From Fidelibacterota bacterium (lineage in GTDB: Bacteria > Fidelibacterota > Fidelibacteria > Fidelibacterales > Fidelibacteraceae): a stretch of 16,182 nucleotides of DNA. Within the stretch, counting starts at the first letter, position 1, and each line of letters begins with the position of its first letter. Below are positions 9,104 through 16,182 of the stretch, piece after piece. Position numbers and translations under genes: made by a program. The DNA lies in contig DAOVOB010000006.1 in NCBI GenBank assembly GCA_030629925.1, positions 1 through 16,182 on the forward strand. Reading direction: 5' to 3'. The notes beneath the pieces are model-generated. The model was given only the letters and a program-made list of their open reading frames with translations. It ran no database searches and was not told where the DNA came from.

Positions 9104-10885
9104 TTACTTTACTTTAACTTTAAATTGTACGTTATCACTTGAGCCAAACGTTAATGTCCCGCTAAGCTGGAAAGACAGATCAGTGACTGGTGCAGTTTCG
9201 CTACTGTCATACGAGCTACCGTTATTATGACTGTAAGTAATGGTCATATTCGTGCCCTGTGCACTCGTGGGGATGTAGTCCGTATTGTCCGGAATGCTCT
9301 CAAGAATAAAAACATAAGTGGCATTTCCGTTACCGGTATTTGAATAAGTCACCGTATAAGTAATGGTGTCCCCGGGAGAAGCCGAACTCTTGTCTACGGA
9401 TTTGCTTAGGGTCAGGGTCGGTCCGTTGATCTGCACTTCTGCAGTAGAACCTGTAGATTTTGTGTCGAAATTACTACCGCTTACCGATGCACTGTTCGTA
9501 TAAGTTCCCGGAGTTAAAGAAGCAACTGCCGAAAAAGTCAGGATTGAACTGTCCGCAGCACTAAGTGACCAGGTTCCTGACCAGGTGAGCTGACTGCCAT
9601 TGATTGTCGGATTGCTTGTTGTTAGTCCACTACTTGATCCGGAAAGGTAACTGAAGCCCGAAGGCAGATCATCTATAATGGATGTCAGGTTTCCCACCAC
9701 ATTGCCATCGTTGTTGATCTTGATGGAATAAATCACGGTATCACCCGGATCGATCGGCGAAGCATCCACCGTTTTGCTGATCGATATGACCGGTGCCTGT
9801 ACTTCGAAATTATCATATGGGTTATAAGTCCCGAGATTCTTGGGATCTTCTACCTCGAAGGTATAAATGCCGGGAAGAACGGTGTTGCCGATCGTCCACA
9901 TTGATAGACTCGTAAAATCACCGATCGTGCTTGTGCTTATCGTCCCGGACCAAGCGGCACCGCTTGACTGATCCACGATCCTGACATTGTGTTGACCGCT
10001 GTTATAATAAGCGGATGTTGAGGTGGGCCAACCCGATCCCGTTGCAGTGACCGTTTCACCACGATACCAGATGCCGGCATTGCTATAAGGATTCGTATCG
10101 CGGGTATCATAGATCTCACCGTAGGAATCTGGGTTTGACGGTGTATTTGTCGTCGTCGTCGCAAAAGCATCACCAAGCGTTGTTGATGTTCCCGTATAAT
10201 CAGCAAAATTCAGAGATTCACTCGTACCTGACCCGAAAATAACCTTAAACGAAGTGTTTTCATCCATATTGTTCGTATACCCGGTCATCTGCAGGGCCAT
10301 GTAAGGCACCTGAATATCATAGTAATAAGCATCCGGGTATGTGGCAGTAGGTGTAGCAGTATGCGAAACATACACGTTCACGCCTTCATAAGGATCCGCA
10401 ACACTCCAGTATGCAGTACCGTCTGCATCATTGTCCGGGTATCCGACTGTATTTGGATAGGTCCAAAGATTAGACGATATGCCTCCCAGCAGAATAAACC
10501 AGTCCAGATAATTATCCTTATCCACATCCAACATCATTCCCCATGCATTTTGGGTCATCTCATTTTTTTTGTTGATGGGATTAACTCGTAAAACCAATCT
10601 GAAAAATAGGCTAGTGGAGGTCGCGTAGTAATAACCGCAACTTCCATCGGTATCTTCGACAAAATCAATATAACCTTGTGATACGTCCTGGGGGTCGGAG
10701 AACAAGGTCCAGTCACTTGACAGCAAAGGCCTCCAATCCGTGCTGAGGGGCCAGGATTCTTGTGCGGCAAGAGGATATATGAAAAAAGCTAAAAATATAA
10801 AGAAAATAAAACGTCCTTTTCTGCTTGAAATACCTCGAGCATGACGTTTTTTACTTTTCATTTTATCTGACTTCCGATTTATCAT
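9104..10885 (-). CDS. Secreted protein with CBM9/DOMON-like domain, Ig-like domain and two DUF11 repeats; first gene of the operon
   Basis: About 593 aa from the ATG at 10885, TAA stop. The start is uncertain: the frame opens at a GTG (10939) buried in a hairpin; ATGs at 10885 (AGGG upstream) and 10861 (GGAAG upstream) both give an N-terminus with many Lys/Arg and a signal peptide ending YPLAAQ. Numbering from 10885: ~47-237 resembles a CBM9/DOMON-type beta sandwich (YYYATSTSLFFRLVLRVNP, YYYDIQVPYMAL, FGSGTSES), with calcium-type loops D120-x-D122-x-D124...D128 and DNDADG near 151-155; ~267-362 is an Ig-like domain (WYRGETVTATGSGWP...VLPGIYTFEVEDP); ~367-485 and ~489-593 are DUF11 repeats (SKTVDASPIDPGDTVIYSI; SKSVDKSSASPGDTITYTV). 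The chain ends in the last DUF11 strand with no LPXTG, PEP-CTERM or other recognisable sorting tail. The CBM9-like part could bind sugar or calcium; the substrate is unknown. It leads the five-gene envelope operon. Confidence 0.88.
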   Translation of the reverse strand: MINRKSDKMKSKKRHARGISSRKGRFIFFIFLAFFIYPLAAQESWPLSTDWRPLLSSDWTLFSDPQDVSQGYIDFVEDTDGSCGYYYATSTSLFFRLVLRVNPINKKNEMTQNAWGMMLDVDKDNYLDWFILLGGISSNLWTYPNTVGYPDNDADGTAYWSVADPYEGVNVYVSHTATPTATYPDAYYYDIQVPYMALQMTGYTNNMDENTSFKVIFGSGTSESLNFADYTGTSTTLGDAFATTTTNTPSNPDSYGEIYDTRDTNPYSNAGIWYRGETVTATGSGWPTSTSAYYNSGQHNVRIVDQSSGAAWSGTISTSTIGDFTSLSMWTIGNTVLPGIYTFEVEDPKNLGTYNPYDNFEVQAPVISISKTVDASPIDPGDTVIYSIKINNDGNVVGNLTSIIDDLPSGFSYLSGSSSGLTTSNPTINGSQLTWSGTWSLSAADSSILTFSAVASLTPGTYTNSASVSGSNFDTKSTGSTAEVQINGPTLTLSKSVDKSSASPGDTITYTVTYSNTGNGNATYVFILESIPDNTDYIPTSAQGTNMTITYSHNNGSSYDSSETAPVTDLSFQLSGTLTFGSSDNVQFKVKVK

Positions 10886-10931
10886 AAAGAGCCCTATTTT
10901 TTTTCCATAAAATACAAAAATAACATAAATA

Positions 10932-10961
10932 CCACACACAAGTGGAAGCGTATCTCCGCTT
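10932..10961 (-). promoter_or_regulatory. Two back-to-back hairpins in the operon leader
   Basis: In the transcribed (minus) direction the leader contains AAGCG-GAGATA-CGCTT (10961-10946) followed without a gap by CCAC-TTGTGT-GTGG (10945-10932). Two contiguous short perfect stems could stack on each other. The second stem contains the GTG that opens the first operon frame, which argues against that GTG being the start. No known riboswitch consensus was recognised. The function may be mRNA stability or translation control, or the pairing may be chance. Confidence 0.4.
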
Positions 10962-11112
10962 TCTATTCATGACCCTATGAACATTAAATGGTATCCATAA
11001 TTTAGGTCGAATTGAATTATTTAAATTTACTGTTTCTATCCTGCTTCTATCTTAAGTTTATCCTTTATATTTTTGTTTTTCTTCCATTTTTTATACCTTA
11101 TTCAAAGTGCGC

Positions 11113-11141
11113 AATGTAAGAATTATTGAATATTTTGTCAA
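11113..11141 (-). promoter_or_regulatory. Sigma70-like promoter of the DUF11/OmpA operon
   Basis: On the minus strand there is a perfect TTGACA (11141-11136), a 17-base AT-rich spacer and TACATT (11118-11113; 4 of 6 to TATAAT). Transcription would start near 11,105 and give a leader of about 220-245 nt before the first gene. The orientation and position match the five-gene minus-strand cluster, and no other strong promoter was seen between the genes. Confidence 0.65.
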
Positions 11142-11251
11142 GAAATAGTTAAGATTTTGTTAATATTTAGTTGAAATTTGGTTTATACCTAAATGCTATG
11201 ATTAATTGTTGATTATTATTTGTTTGCGGAGGATGTAAACCAGTAACTGGA

Positions 11252-11283
11252 TTGAATAACGAACACCGAACATTTGAGCAATC
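11252..11283. repeat. Intergenic direct repeat, copy 1 (32 bp)
   Basis: The stretch running from TTGAATAAC through GAACACCGAACATTTGAG to CAATC recurs at 11560-11591 with a single C/T difference. It is non-coding and built from words such as CGAACA and GAACA. It looks like a member of a dispersed intergenic repeat family. Confidence 0.8.
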
Positions 11284-11292
11284 CCTTCTTCG

Positions 11293-11474
11293 TTCCGATC
11301 CCCATCGGAACTACCAGCCTTCGCCCCGAAGTGTCGGAGCTATGGCGTGGCACGGCGCAGGGCAGGCAAAAGTGATATCCGAATAAGGAACAAGGAACTG
11401 TGATTTACGAAGTAAATATTTTCTTCTTCTCATATCTCATATCTCATCATTTATATCTGGCGTTAGAAACGCCA
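11293..11474. other. Cluster of small hairpins in a GC-richer intergenic patch
   Basis: Four perfect stems occur in 180 bp: TTCCGAT/ATCGGAA around CCCC (11293-11310), CTTCG/CGAAG around CCC (11319-11331), ATTTAC/GTAAAT around GAA (11403-11417) and TGGCGTT/AACGCCA around AGA (11458-11474). Between them, about 11,319-11,370 is clearly GC-richer than its surroundings, and 11,429-11,448 has a CATATCT tandem. There is no open frame of note and no T-run directly after any stem. It is probably repeat-derived non-coding DNA; a structured RNA is possible but not supported by any recognised motif. Confidence 0.45.
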
Positions 11475-11559
11475 CAAATCTTTTCTCAAAAATATATCGT
11501 CCTAAAAATAAAACTCCCCAATCAAAGAAGTAAGCAGTATGCGCTATGCGGAAATCAAT

Positions 11560-11591
11560 TTGAATAATGAACACCGAACATTTGAGCAATC
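11560..11591. repeat. Intergenic direct repeat, copy 2 (32 bp)
   Basis: It matches 11252-11283 at 31 of 32 bases. Here the repeat continues into a mosaic of related words: GAACATTCGAA (11592-11602) pairs with TTCGAATGCTC (11630-11640) with one mismatch, and a perfect 12-bp palindrome GAAGTTAACTTC lies at 11600-11611. The extended element therefore spans about 11,560-11,650, while copy 1 appears truncated after the shared 32 bp. Confidence 0.75.
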
Positions 11592-11694
11592 GAACATTCG
11601 AAGTTAACTTCATCATTCCTTGTTCAGTGTTCGAATGCTCGATATTGAGTTCTCCCCTACTTTTGTCTTTTTACTTTAGTCTTTGATCTTTTTC

Positions 11695-11806
11695 AAAAAC
11701 TTGAGGCAAGTTTTTATTTCTAATCGAATATAGTTTAACGGATATATCTATTTACTGATTCATAATATTTCTAATAACTTTAAGCAAAAATTTGCCTCAA
11801 GTTTTT
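11695..11806. repeat. 112-bp element with 21-bp inverted, self-palindromic ends
   Basis: The left end (11695-11715) consists of arms AAAAACTTG and CAAGTTTTT around AGG, a perfect palindrome. The right end (11786-11806) is its reverse complement with one mismatch. About 70 bp of very AT-rich DNA lies between. Each end could form a hairpin with a U-tail on either strand (a bidirectional terminator shape), or the pair could be the ends of a miniature mobile element or paired protein-binding sites. No clear target-site duplication was seen. Confidence 0.6.
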
Positions 11807-12138
11807 ATGCAGAAAACAAACAAGAGATTTTAAGTCCCTAAAACTCCCCTATCAATCAGCAAGTTAGAGAAGGTGCTGCCCATTTGTTGCCAGTAATTAT
11901 TTTACCCGTGGCAAAACTATAATTTACAGTGATTTAGAACTGGATAGATTACTTGTTGGGAATGTAATGTTTATGATTAGATTTAACTGTACGATTTTAG
12001 GGAAAGGTCAGGTAGAACACCTTGATCCTCGACCTTTATTCGACTTTTCATCTCTTTGTCTCTTAGTTTTAAGGGATAATCTCATCTCCATTAATAAAAT
12101 ATTTGTATTGCCATGACCTAATTATTACTTAACTTTTA
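11807..12138. other. Non-coding stretch with one nested stem-loop
   Basis: No convincing gene on either strand. The only structure seen is at 12003-12037: AAAGGTC pairs with GACCTTT, enclosing an inner AGGT/ACCT stem. It is not followed by a clear T-run in either direction. A short AAACTCCCC(A/T)ATCAA word at about 11,840 also occurs near 11,511. The rest is AT-rich DNA without recognisable sites. Confidence 0.45.
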
Positions 12139-12167
12139 CTTTCATGTGACAACGAGCTTCCTATAAA
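12139..12167 (+). promoter_or_regulatory. Possible promoter of the TPR/PD40 gene
   Basis: TATAAA (12162-12167) with CTTTCA (12139-12144; a weak 3-of-6 match to TTGACA) at 17-base spacing, about 50 bp upstream of the start codon. The -10 is good and the -35 weak, so this is only a candidate. Confidence 0.3.
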
Positions 12168-12201
12168 GGATTAATTTCACTTAAGAAGTTAAATTTAATT
12201 C

Positions 12202-12206
12202 GGAGG
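12202..12206 (+). promoter_or_regulatory. Ribosome-binding site of the TPR/PD40 gene
   Basis: GGAGG eight bases before the ATG at 12215, in an A-rich stretch. This supports the start, which also opens directly into a signal peptide. Confidence 0.8.
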
Positions 12207-12214
12207 AAGAAAAA

Positions 12215-15200
12215 ATGAAACGACTCATAACAACTATCATTTTAGCTACAGCCATTTTAGTTGGCAGCATAACACCTTTATCTGCTCAAAGCCCGGATAA
12301 GTTATTCCAAAAAGGCTTAATAAAAGAAGAAGGTGAAGGCGCCTTGAATAAGGCGATCAATATTTACAATAAAATTGTAGAAAACCGGAATGCGGATAAG
12401 TCATTACAGGCAAAAGCATTACTTCACATGGGCCTGTGTTATGAAAAACTGGGAAGGAATGAAGCTACAAAAGCCTATCAACGCCTGGTTAACAATTTTC
12501 CCGGACAAGAAAATGAAGTGGCCATTGCAAGGGAAAGATTGAGTTACTTAATACAAATTGCTGAAAAAATACCGAAAGGAATTGTGATCAAACAAGTATG
12601 GGCAGGTTCAGATGTAGATAATTACGGGAGTGTTTCGCTGGATGGAAAATATCTTTCATTTGTTGATTGGGATACTGGAGATTTAGCTTTACGGAATTTA
12701 AAAACAAGGGAAAATCAACGCATAACACATGAAGCCACTTGGGAAAAGCCGCAGCAATTTGCCGACATAAATAAAATTTCTCCAGACGGAAAACAAATTG
12801 CATATTATTGGTATAATGAGAATGGTACTGCCGACTTGAGAGTAATTAACTTGAGAGATAAATCCCAGATTACCCTTGCCAATAGTAAAGATGGAGAAAT
12901 ATATCCTTGTTTATGGTTCGCAAATGGTGAAAAAATTATTGTTCAGAGATCTGGAGAAAAAGTAAATGTCCCCTGGCAATTATCTTCAATCAATGTCAAT
13001 ACCGGAGAATCTCAAGTATTGAAGGAATTTAAAAATTCATTTTTTACAAATGTATCATTATCACCGGACGAAAAATACCTGGCTTATGGTTTTCCAAATG
13101 TAAAAAACAACGGAAATTCTGATATTAACTTACTTTCAATTGACGGGAAAAATGAAATACCGCTAATTAAACATCCGGCAAATGACCGATTACTTGGGTG
13201 GTTGCCCGGAAAAAAGGAGGTCCTGTTTATCAGTGATCGTTCAGGGACATGGGATTTATGGGCAGTACCTGTTATTGATGGAACCCCATCCGAAGATGCT
13301 AAGCGGATATATATTGATATTGGGGAAATACAACCCATGGGTTTAACAGAAAACGGAAACTGCTTATTTAGCTTTTCCAGACGTATTTTTAACACCTACA
13401 TTGCACCATTTAATGTCAATACTGGTGAGCTGAATGAGCAGTCAGGTAAAACCATATTTGGCTCAAATTTCCAGGCAAAATGGTCACCTGACGGAAAATA
13501 CTTAGCCTATATTAAAGAAGATCACAAAGTGGACAATCCCTGGATACTCATTGTTCAGGATTTAAAAACCGGCGAAGAACGCAAGTTTGCGACTGATATG
13601 TTTACCGTCCATGCCCCTTGTTGGTCTCCAGATGGAAATTCGATTTTAATTTTAGGACGACCAAAAAGACAGAAATTTGCAGCTAAAGGTTATAATGGAG
13701 GCATTTATCTCGTCGATGTCAAAACAGGACAAACAAATGAAATTCTTCTTTTATCAGATTATGAATTCAAGCGTCCGGCAGATTCCTCCTCGCCCATCTC
13801 CGATATTCAATGGTCTTTGGATGGAAAAAGTATTTTCTATCTGTTTTTTACTGACCGGCTTGTAAAACATGATCTGGAATCCGGTAAAGACGAAGTGCTT
13901 TACGAACATTCTCATTTCAACAGAAACACCTTAAGTCGTTCACCTGATGGTAAAAGCCTGATTTTCGCAGTCCACGATCCAAAAGATAAGAAGAGTCACC
14001 TTTTTATAATGCCTATTAAAGGAGGAAAAGAAATAGAATTATGCACTTCGCAAGAAGCTAGCTATTTCGGAATGTCTGCTTGGTCTCCCGATGCTAAATA
14101 TGTCTTTTTCACCGAAATGAAAGATGGCACTGATTTATGGCGTATACCCGCAGAGGGAGGAGTACCTGAAAAAGTATGGCACTCAAAAAACCGAGCTGAA
14201 TTTTTAAGTATTCACCCCGATGAAAAACAGATTACATTTTCTATACGCGAGCGAACAACGGAGATCAGAGTAATCGAGGGGCTGGTCCCGGAGCTTGAAA
14301 AGTTACAGACAAAAAATGAAGCAGCAGAAGTAACTCCTAAAGTTATGACCACTAAAAAAATATGGGTGGGTCCCGACACAGATCTTGAAGGGTCTCCTTC
14401 ACCAGACGGCAAGTATCTCTCATATGTAGATTGGGATACCGGTGATCTCGCTGTTCATGAAATAGCTACAGGAAAAAAGCGTCGTGTAACTAATAAAGGC
14501 ACATGGGATGAATCAAATGAATTTGCTTTAATGTCCAGATGGTCACCCGACGGCAAACAAATTGTTTATGCTTGGTGCGATGGAGATAGTAGTTGCGATT
14601 TGCGAATTATAGGAATCGACGGTTCGAAATCCCGAATTCTTTATAATAATAAAGAGATGAATTGGGCTCATCCGCATGATTGGTCACGAGATGGTAAGCA
14701 AATTCTGGTATATTTTGAAAGAAATGATGGTACAGGCTGGATCACACAAATTGCAGTGGTTTCAGCGGTCGATGGTACCGTTCGTGTTCTAAAAACTTTT
14801 AATGGGAGCTGGCCGGAAAATATGTGTTTTTCACCTGATGGGCGTTACATTGTGTATGACTTTCCACAAAAAACAGATTCTCCGGAACGTGACATTTTCA
14901 TGATTTCATCCGACGGAACTAGTGAAATTCCATTGGTTGAACACCCTGCTCATGATGAGTTATTTGGTTGGGCACCAGATGGAAAAAATATCATTTTTGC
15001 CAGCGAACGAAATGGTGAGTTTAGTTTATGGAGCATCCAGATTGCTGAAGGAAAACCTCAGGGAAATGCGAAATTGATTAAAGCTAATATGGGAGCGATA
15101 GAACCATTGGGATTCACCCGGGGAGGTTCATACTATTACGGATATTCACAGAACAACAATAATATGTATACTGCTGAACTCGATCCGGAGACAGGCAAAA

Positions 15201-16182
15201 TTCTTGCTCAACCTGAAAAAATAATTACTCGTTTTGAGGGATACAACCAAACACCCGTTTACTCCCCTGATGGGAAATATTTGGCCTATATATCCAAACG
15301 ATTTCCATTGACAATTTTTCCTGATTATACTATAGGCAAACTGGGTGGGAATGTTCTGTGTGTCAATTCTCTTGAAACCGGAAAGGAACGCGAATATTTT
15401 CCTGATCTCGAACGATTCGCAAATCCGCGTTGGTCTCCTGACGGGAATTCGGTGATTGTTATGGAAAGGAATAAAAGTGGATCTAATCAAATCGATATTC
15501 AAACGGGTAATGTTACACCTGTTTTATTTGATGATAATATAGGTCCCCAACCAACCGAGTGTTGTCATGATGGGAATACTATTTTCTATGTGCTCAGAGA
15601 CAGAAAAACAAATATTTCCAAAATCATTGTTAAAAACCTTAAAGAAAGTACAGAAAAGGAAATCTATCGAATTAATGGTAGCATACACATAAGACTTTCA
15701 CCAAATGGAAAGTGGTTGGCCATACAGTCCTACTATACAGTAAACGTCCTTGTGCAAGATAAAATACCGAGCTTGATCGTTATGCCTTCTGCCGGAGGAG
15801 AACCACGGATACTATGTAAATTCGAAGAAGGAATTGATATCAGAGCCGGTGCACCTTATACATGGACTCCTGACGGGAAATATATTCTATACACAATGAA
15901 ATCACAGAAAAAAGAAAATGAGAAATGGGACTTGTATCGAATTCCAGTAAAGGGCGGGGAATCCGAGAAACTTGGAATGGAAATGAGCGGATTTATTACG
16001 AATCTGAGTTTTCATCCTGACGGGCGACATATTGCATTCTCTATCACAGAAAAATCAAATTCTGAAGTTTGGATGATGGAAAATTTTTTGCCACTTGAAA
16101 AGTTGCAGACAAAAAATGAAGCAGCAGAGCTTATTCCCAAATCAATGAACTTCCGGAAGGTATGGGCTAACCCGGATACTGA
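12215..16182 (+). CDS. Exported TPR plus tandem PD40 (TolB-type beta-propeller) protein, 3' end outside window
   Basis: At least 1322 codons with no stop before the right edge. Signal peptide at residues 1-25 (MKRLITTIILATAILVGSITPLSAQ), with no lipobox Cys. Residues ~27-115 are helical and TPR-like (ALNKAINIYNKIVENRN, AKALLHMGLCYEKLGRNEATKAYQRL). The rest is TolB-type PD40 propeller repeats marked by SPDGKY/SPDGKQ-like turns, about nine or more per module. Modules start at a Trp motif: W129 (VWAGSDVD), W717 (IWVGPDTD) and W1317 (VWANPDTD), spacings of 588 and 600 residues. Each opens with YLS(F/Y)VDWDTGDLA and closes before LEKLQTKNEAAE. Single-module TPR-PD40 proteins of this kind are, from general knowledge, common in Acidobacteriota and related phyla. 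Here the whole propeller unit has been tandemly duplicated at least twice. The likely location is the periplasm or cell surface, with a scaffold or ligand-binding role; no catalytic motif (such as an S9 peptidase triad) is seen in the visible part. Confidence 0.92.
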   Translation, partial: MKRLITTIILATAILVGSITPLSAQSPDKLFQKGLIKEEGEGALNKAINIYNKIVENRNADKSLQAKALLHMGLCYEKLGRNEATKAYQRLVNNFPGQENEVAIARERLSYLIQIAEKIPKGIVIKQVWAGSDVDNYGSVSLDGKYLSFVDWDTGDLALRNLKTRENQRITHEATWEKPQQFADINKISPDGKQIAYYWYNENGTADLRVINLRDKSQITLANSKDGEIYPCLWFANGEKIIVQRSGEKVNVPWQLSSINVNTGESQVLKEFKNSFFTNVSLSPDEKYLAYGFPNVKNNGNSDINLLSIDGKNEIPLIKHPANDRLLGWLPGKKEVLFISDRSGTWDLWAVPVIDGTPSEDAKRIYIDIGEIQPMGLTENGNCLFSFSRRIFNTYIAPFNVNTGELNEQSGKTIFGSNFQAKWSPDGKYLAYIKEDHKVDNPWILIVQDLKTGEERKFATDMFTVHAPCWSPDGNSILILGRPKRQKFAAKGYNGGIYLVDVKTGQTNEILLLSDYEFKRPADSSSPISDIQWSLDGKSIFYLFFTDRLVKHDLESGKDEVLYEHSHFNRNTLSRSPDGKSLIFAVHDPKDKKSHLFIMPIKGGKEIELCTSQEASYFGMSAWSPDAKYVFFTEMKDGTDLWRIPAEGGVPEKVWHSKNRAEFLSIHPDEKQITFSIRERTTEIRVIEGLVPELEKLQTKNEAAEVTPKVMTTKKIWVGPDTDLEGSPSPDGKYLSYVDWDTGDLAVHEIATGKKRRVTNKGTWDESNEFALMSRWSPDGKQIVYAWCDGDSSCDLRIIGIDGSKSRILYNNKEMNWAHPHDWSRDGKQILVYFERNDGTGWITQIAVVSAVDGTVRVLKTFNGSWPENMCFSPDGRYIVYDFPQKTDSPERDIFMISSDGTSEIPLVEHPAHDELFGWAPDGKNIIFASERNGEFSLWSIQIAEGKPQGNAKLIKANMGAIEPLGFTRGGSYYYGYSQNNNNMYTAELDPETGKILAQPEKIITRFEGYNQTPVYSPDGKYLAYISKRFPLTIFPDYTIGKLGGNVLCVNSLETGKEREYFPDLERFANPRWSPDGNSVIVMERNKSGSNQIDIQTGNVTPVLFDDNIGPQPTECCHDGNTIFYVLRDRKTNISKIIVKNLKESTEKEIYRINGSIHIRLSPNGKWLAIQSYYTVNVLVQDKIPSLIVMPSAGGEPRILCKFEEGIDIRAGAPYTWTPDGKYILYTMKSQKKENEKWDLYRIPVKGGESEKLGMEMSGFITNLSFHPDGRHIAFSITEKSNSEVWMMENFLPLEKLQTKNEAAELIPKSMNFRKVWANPDT
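14294..14328 (+). repeat. Inter-module linker repeat, copy 1
   Basis: 35 bp encoding LEKLQTKNEAA (residues 694-704), between PD40 modules 1 and 2. It matches 16094-16128 at 34 of 35 bases, the only change being a synonymous TTA/TTG. The flanking modules are much more diverged. Confidence 0.85.
16094..16128 (+). repeat. Inter-module linker repeat, copy 2
   Basis: Lies exactly 1800 bp (600 codons) after copy 1, between module 2 and the start of module 3. It again encodes LEKLQTKNEAA with one synonymous difference, and marks the duplication boundary. Confidence 0.85.

Noticed and set aside
10886..10939. GTG start giving a 611-aa first gene
   Set aside because: The GTG sits inside a hairpin with no Shine-Dalgarno, and the extension would put extra hydrophobic residues before a complete signal peptide.
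11429..11448. CATATCT tandem repeat as a CRISPR or phase-variable tract
   Set aside because: Fewer than three short units, no spacers, and not inside a gene or promoter.
11458..11474. TGGCGTT/AACGCCA stem as a terminator
   Set aside because: No direct T-run follows in either direction and no gene ends nearby.
12003..12037. Nested stem-loop as a riboswitch of the TPR/PD40 gene
   Set aside because: It lies upstream of the likely promoter, so it may not be transcribed, and it matches no known consensus.
12588..12803. Minus-strand open frame opposite the PD40 gene
   Set aside because: It overlaps the start of module 1, which has clear PD40 motifs and a coherent frame.
12215..16182. S9 peptidase (DPP-IV/prolyl oligopeptidase) identity because of the TolB-like propeller
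   Set aside because: No GxSxG or alpha/beta-hydrolase segment appears in the visible part; the chain returns to a new propeller module instead.

Overview
The window suggests a Gram-negative, FCB-like bacterium (Calditrichota, Marinimicrobiota or KSB1-type lineages would fit). This placement is inferred from moderate-to-low GC, a signal-peptide-rich envelope repertoire with an OmpA-type domain and an outer-membrane barrel, a large periplasmic TPR/PD40 protein, and a 1.3 kb intergenic region with a repeated 32-base word. There are no rRNA or tRNA genes, so taxonomy stays tentative.

Left part (1 to about 10,885, minus strand): five closely spaced co-directional genes, probably one operon, read from a strong sigma70-like promoter at about 11,141-11,113. 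In transcription order they are: (1) a ~590-aa secreted protein with a CBM9/DOMON-like domain, an Ig-like domain and two DUF11 repeats; (2) a 160-aa secreted protein that is a single DUF11 unit; (3) a 551-aa, very acidic, Cys-free protein with an A-B-A-B domain duplication and two EF-hand-like calcium loops; (4) a 1399-aa giant with a signal peptide, four clear DUF11 repeats, invasin-type, carboxypeptidase-regulatory-like and SdrD-B-like Ig domains, a Pro-Glu hinge, a degenerate OmpA-like unit and a C-terminal canonical OmpA peptidoglycan-binding domain; (5) a large protein with Ig-like N-terminal domains and a long beta-barrel-like region, which runs off the left edge. The simplest reading is an envelope or surface structure made of DUF11/Ig subunits, tied to peptidoglycan by the OmpA domain and served by an outer-membrane barrel. 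The assembly model is inference; the domain layout is seen in the sequence.

Middle (10,886-12,214): a 1.3 kb divergent intergenic region without a convincing gene. It holds the operon promoter and a leader of about 220 nt with two back-to-back hairpins, a 32-base direct repeat in two copies 308 bp apart, a GC-richer cluster of small hairpins, and a 112-bp element with 21-bp inverted ends that are each palindromic.

Right part (12,215 to the right edge, plus strand): one very long exported protein with an N-terminal TPR-like helical region followed by tandem modules of about 590-600 residues made of TolB-type PD40 beta-propeller repeats. Two full modules and the start of a third are visible. 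The inter-module linker is nearly identical at the DNA level (34 of 35 bases) in two copies exactly 1800 bp apart.
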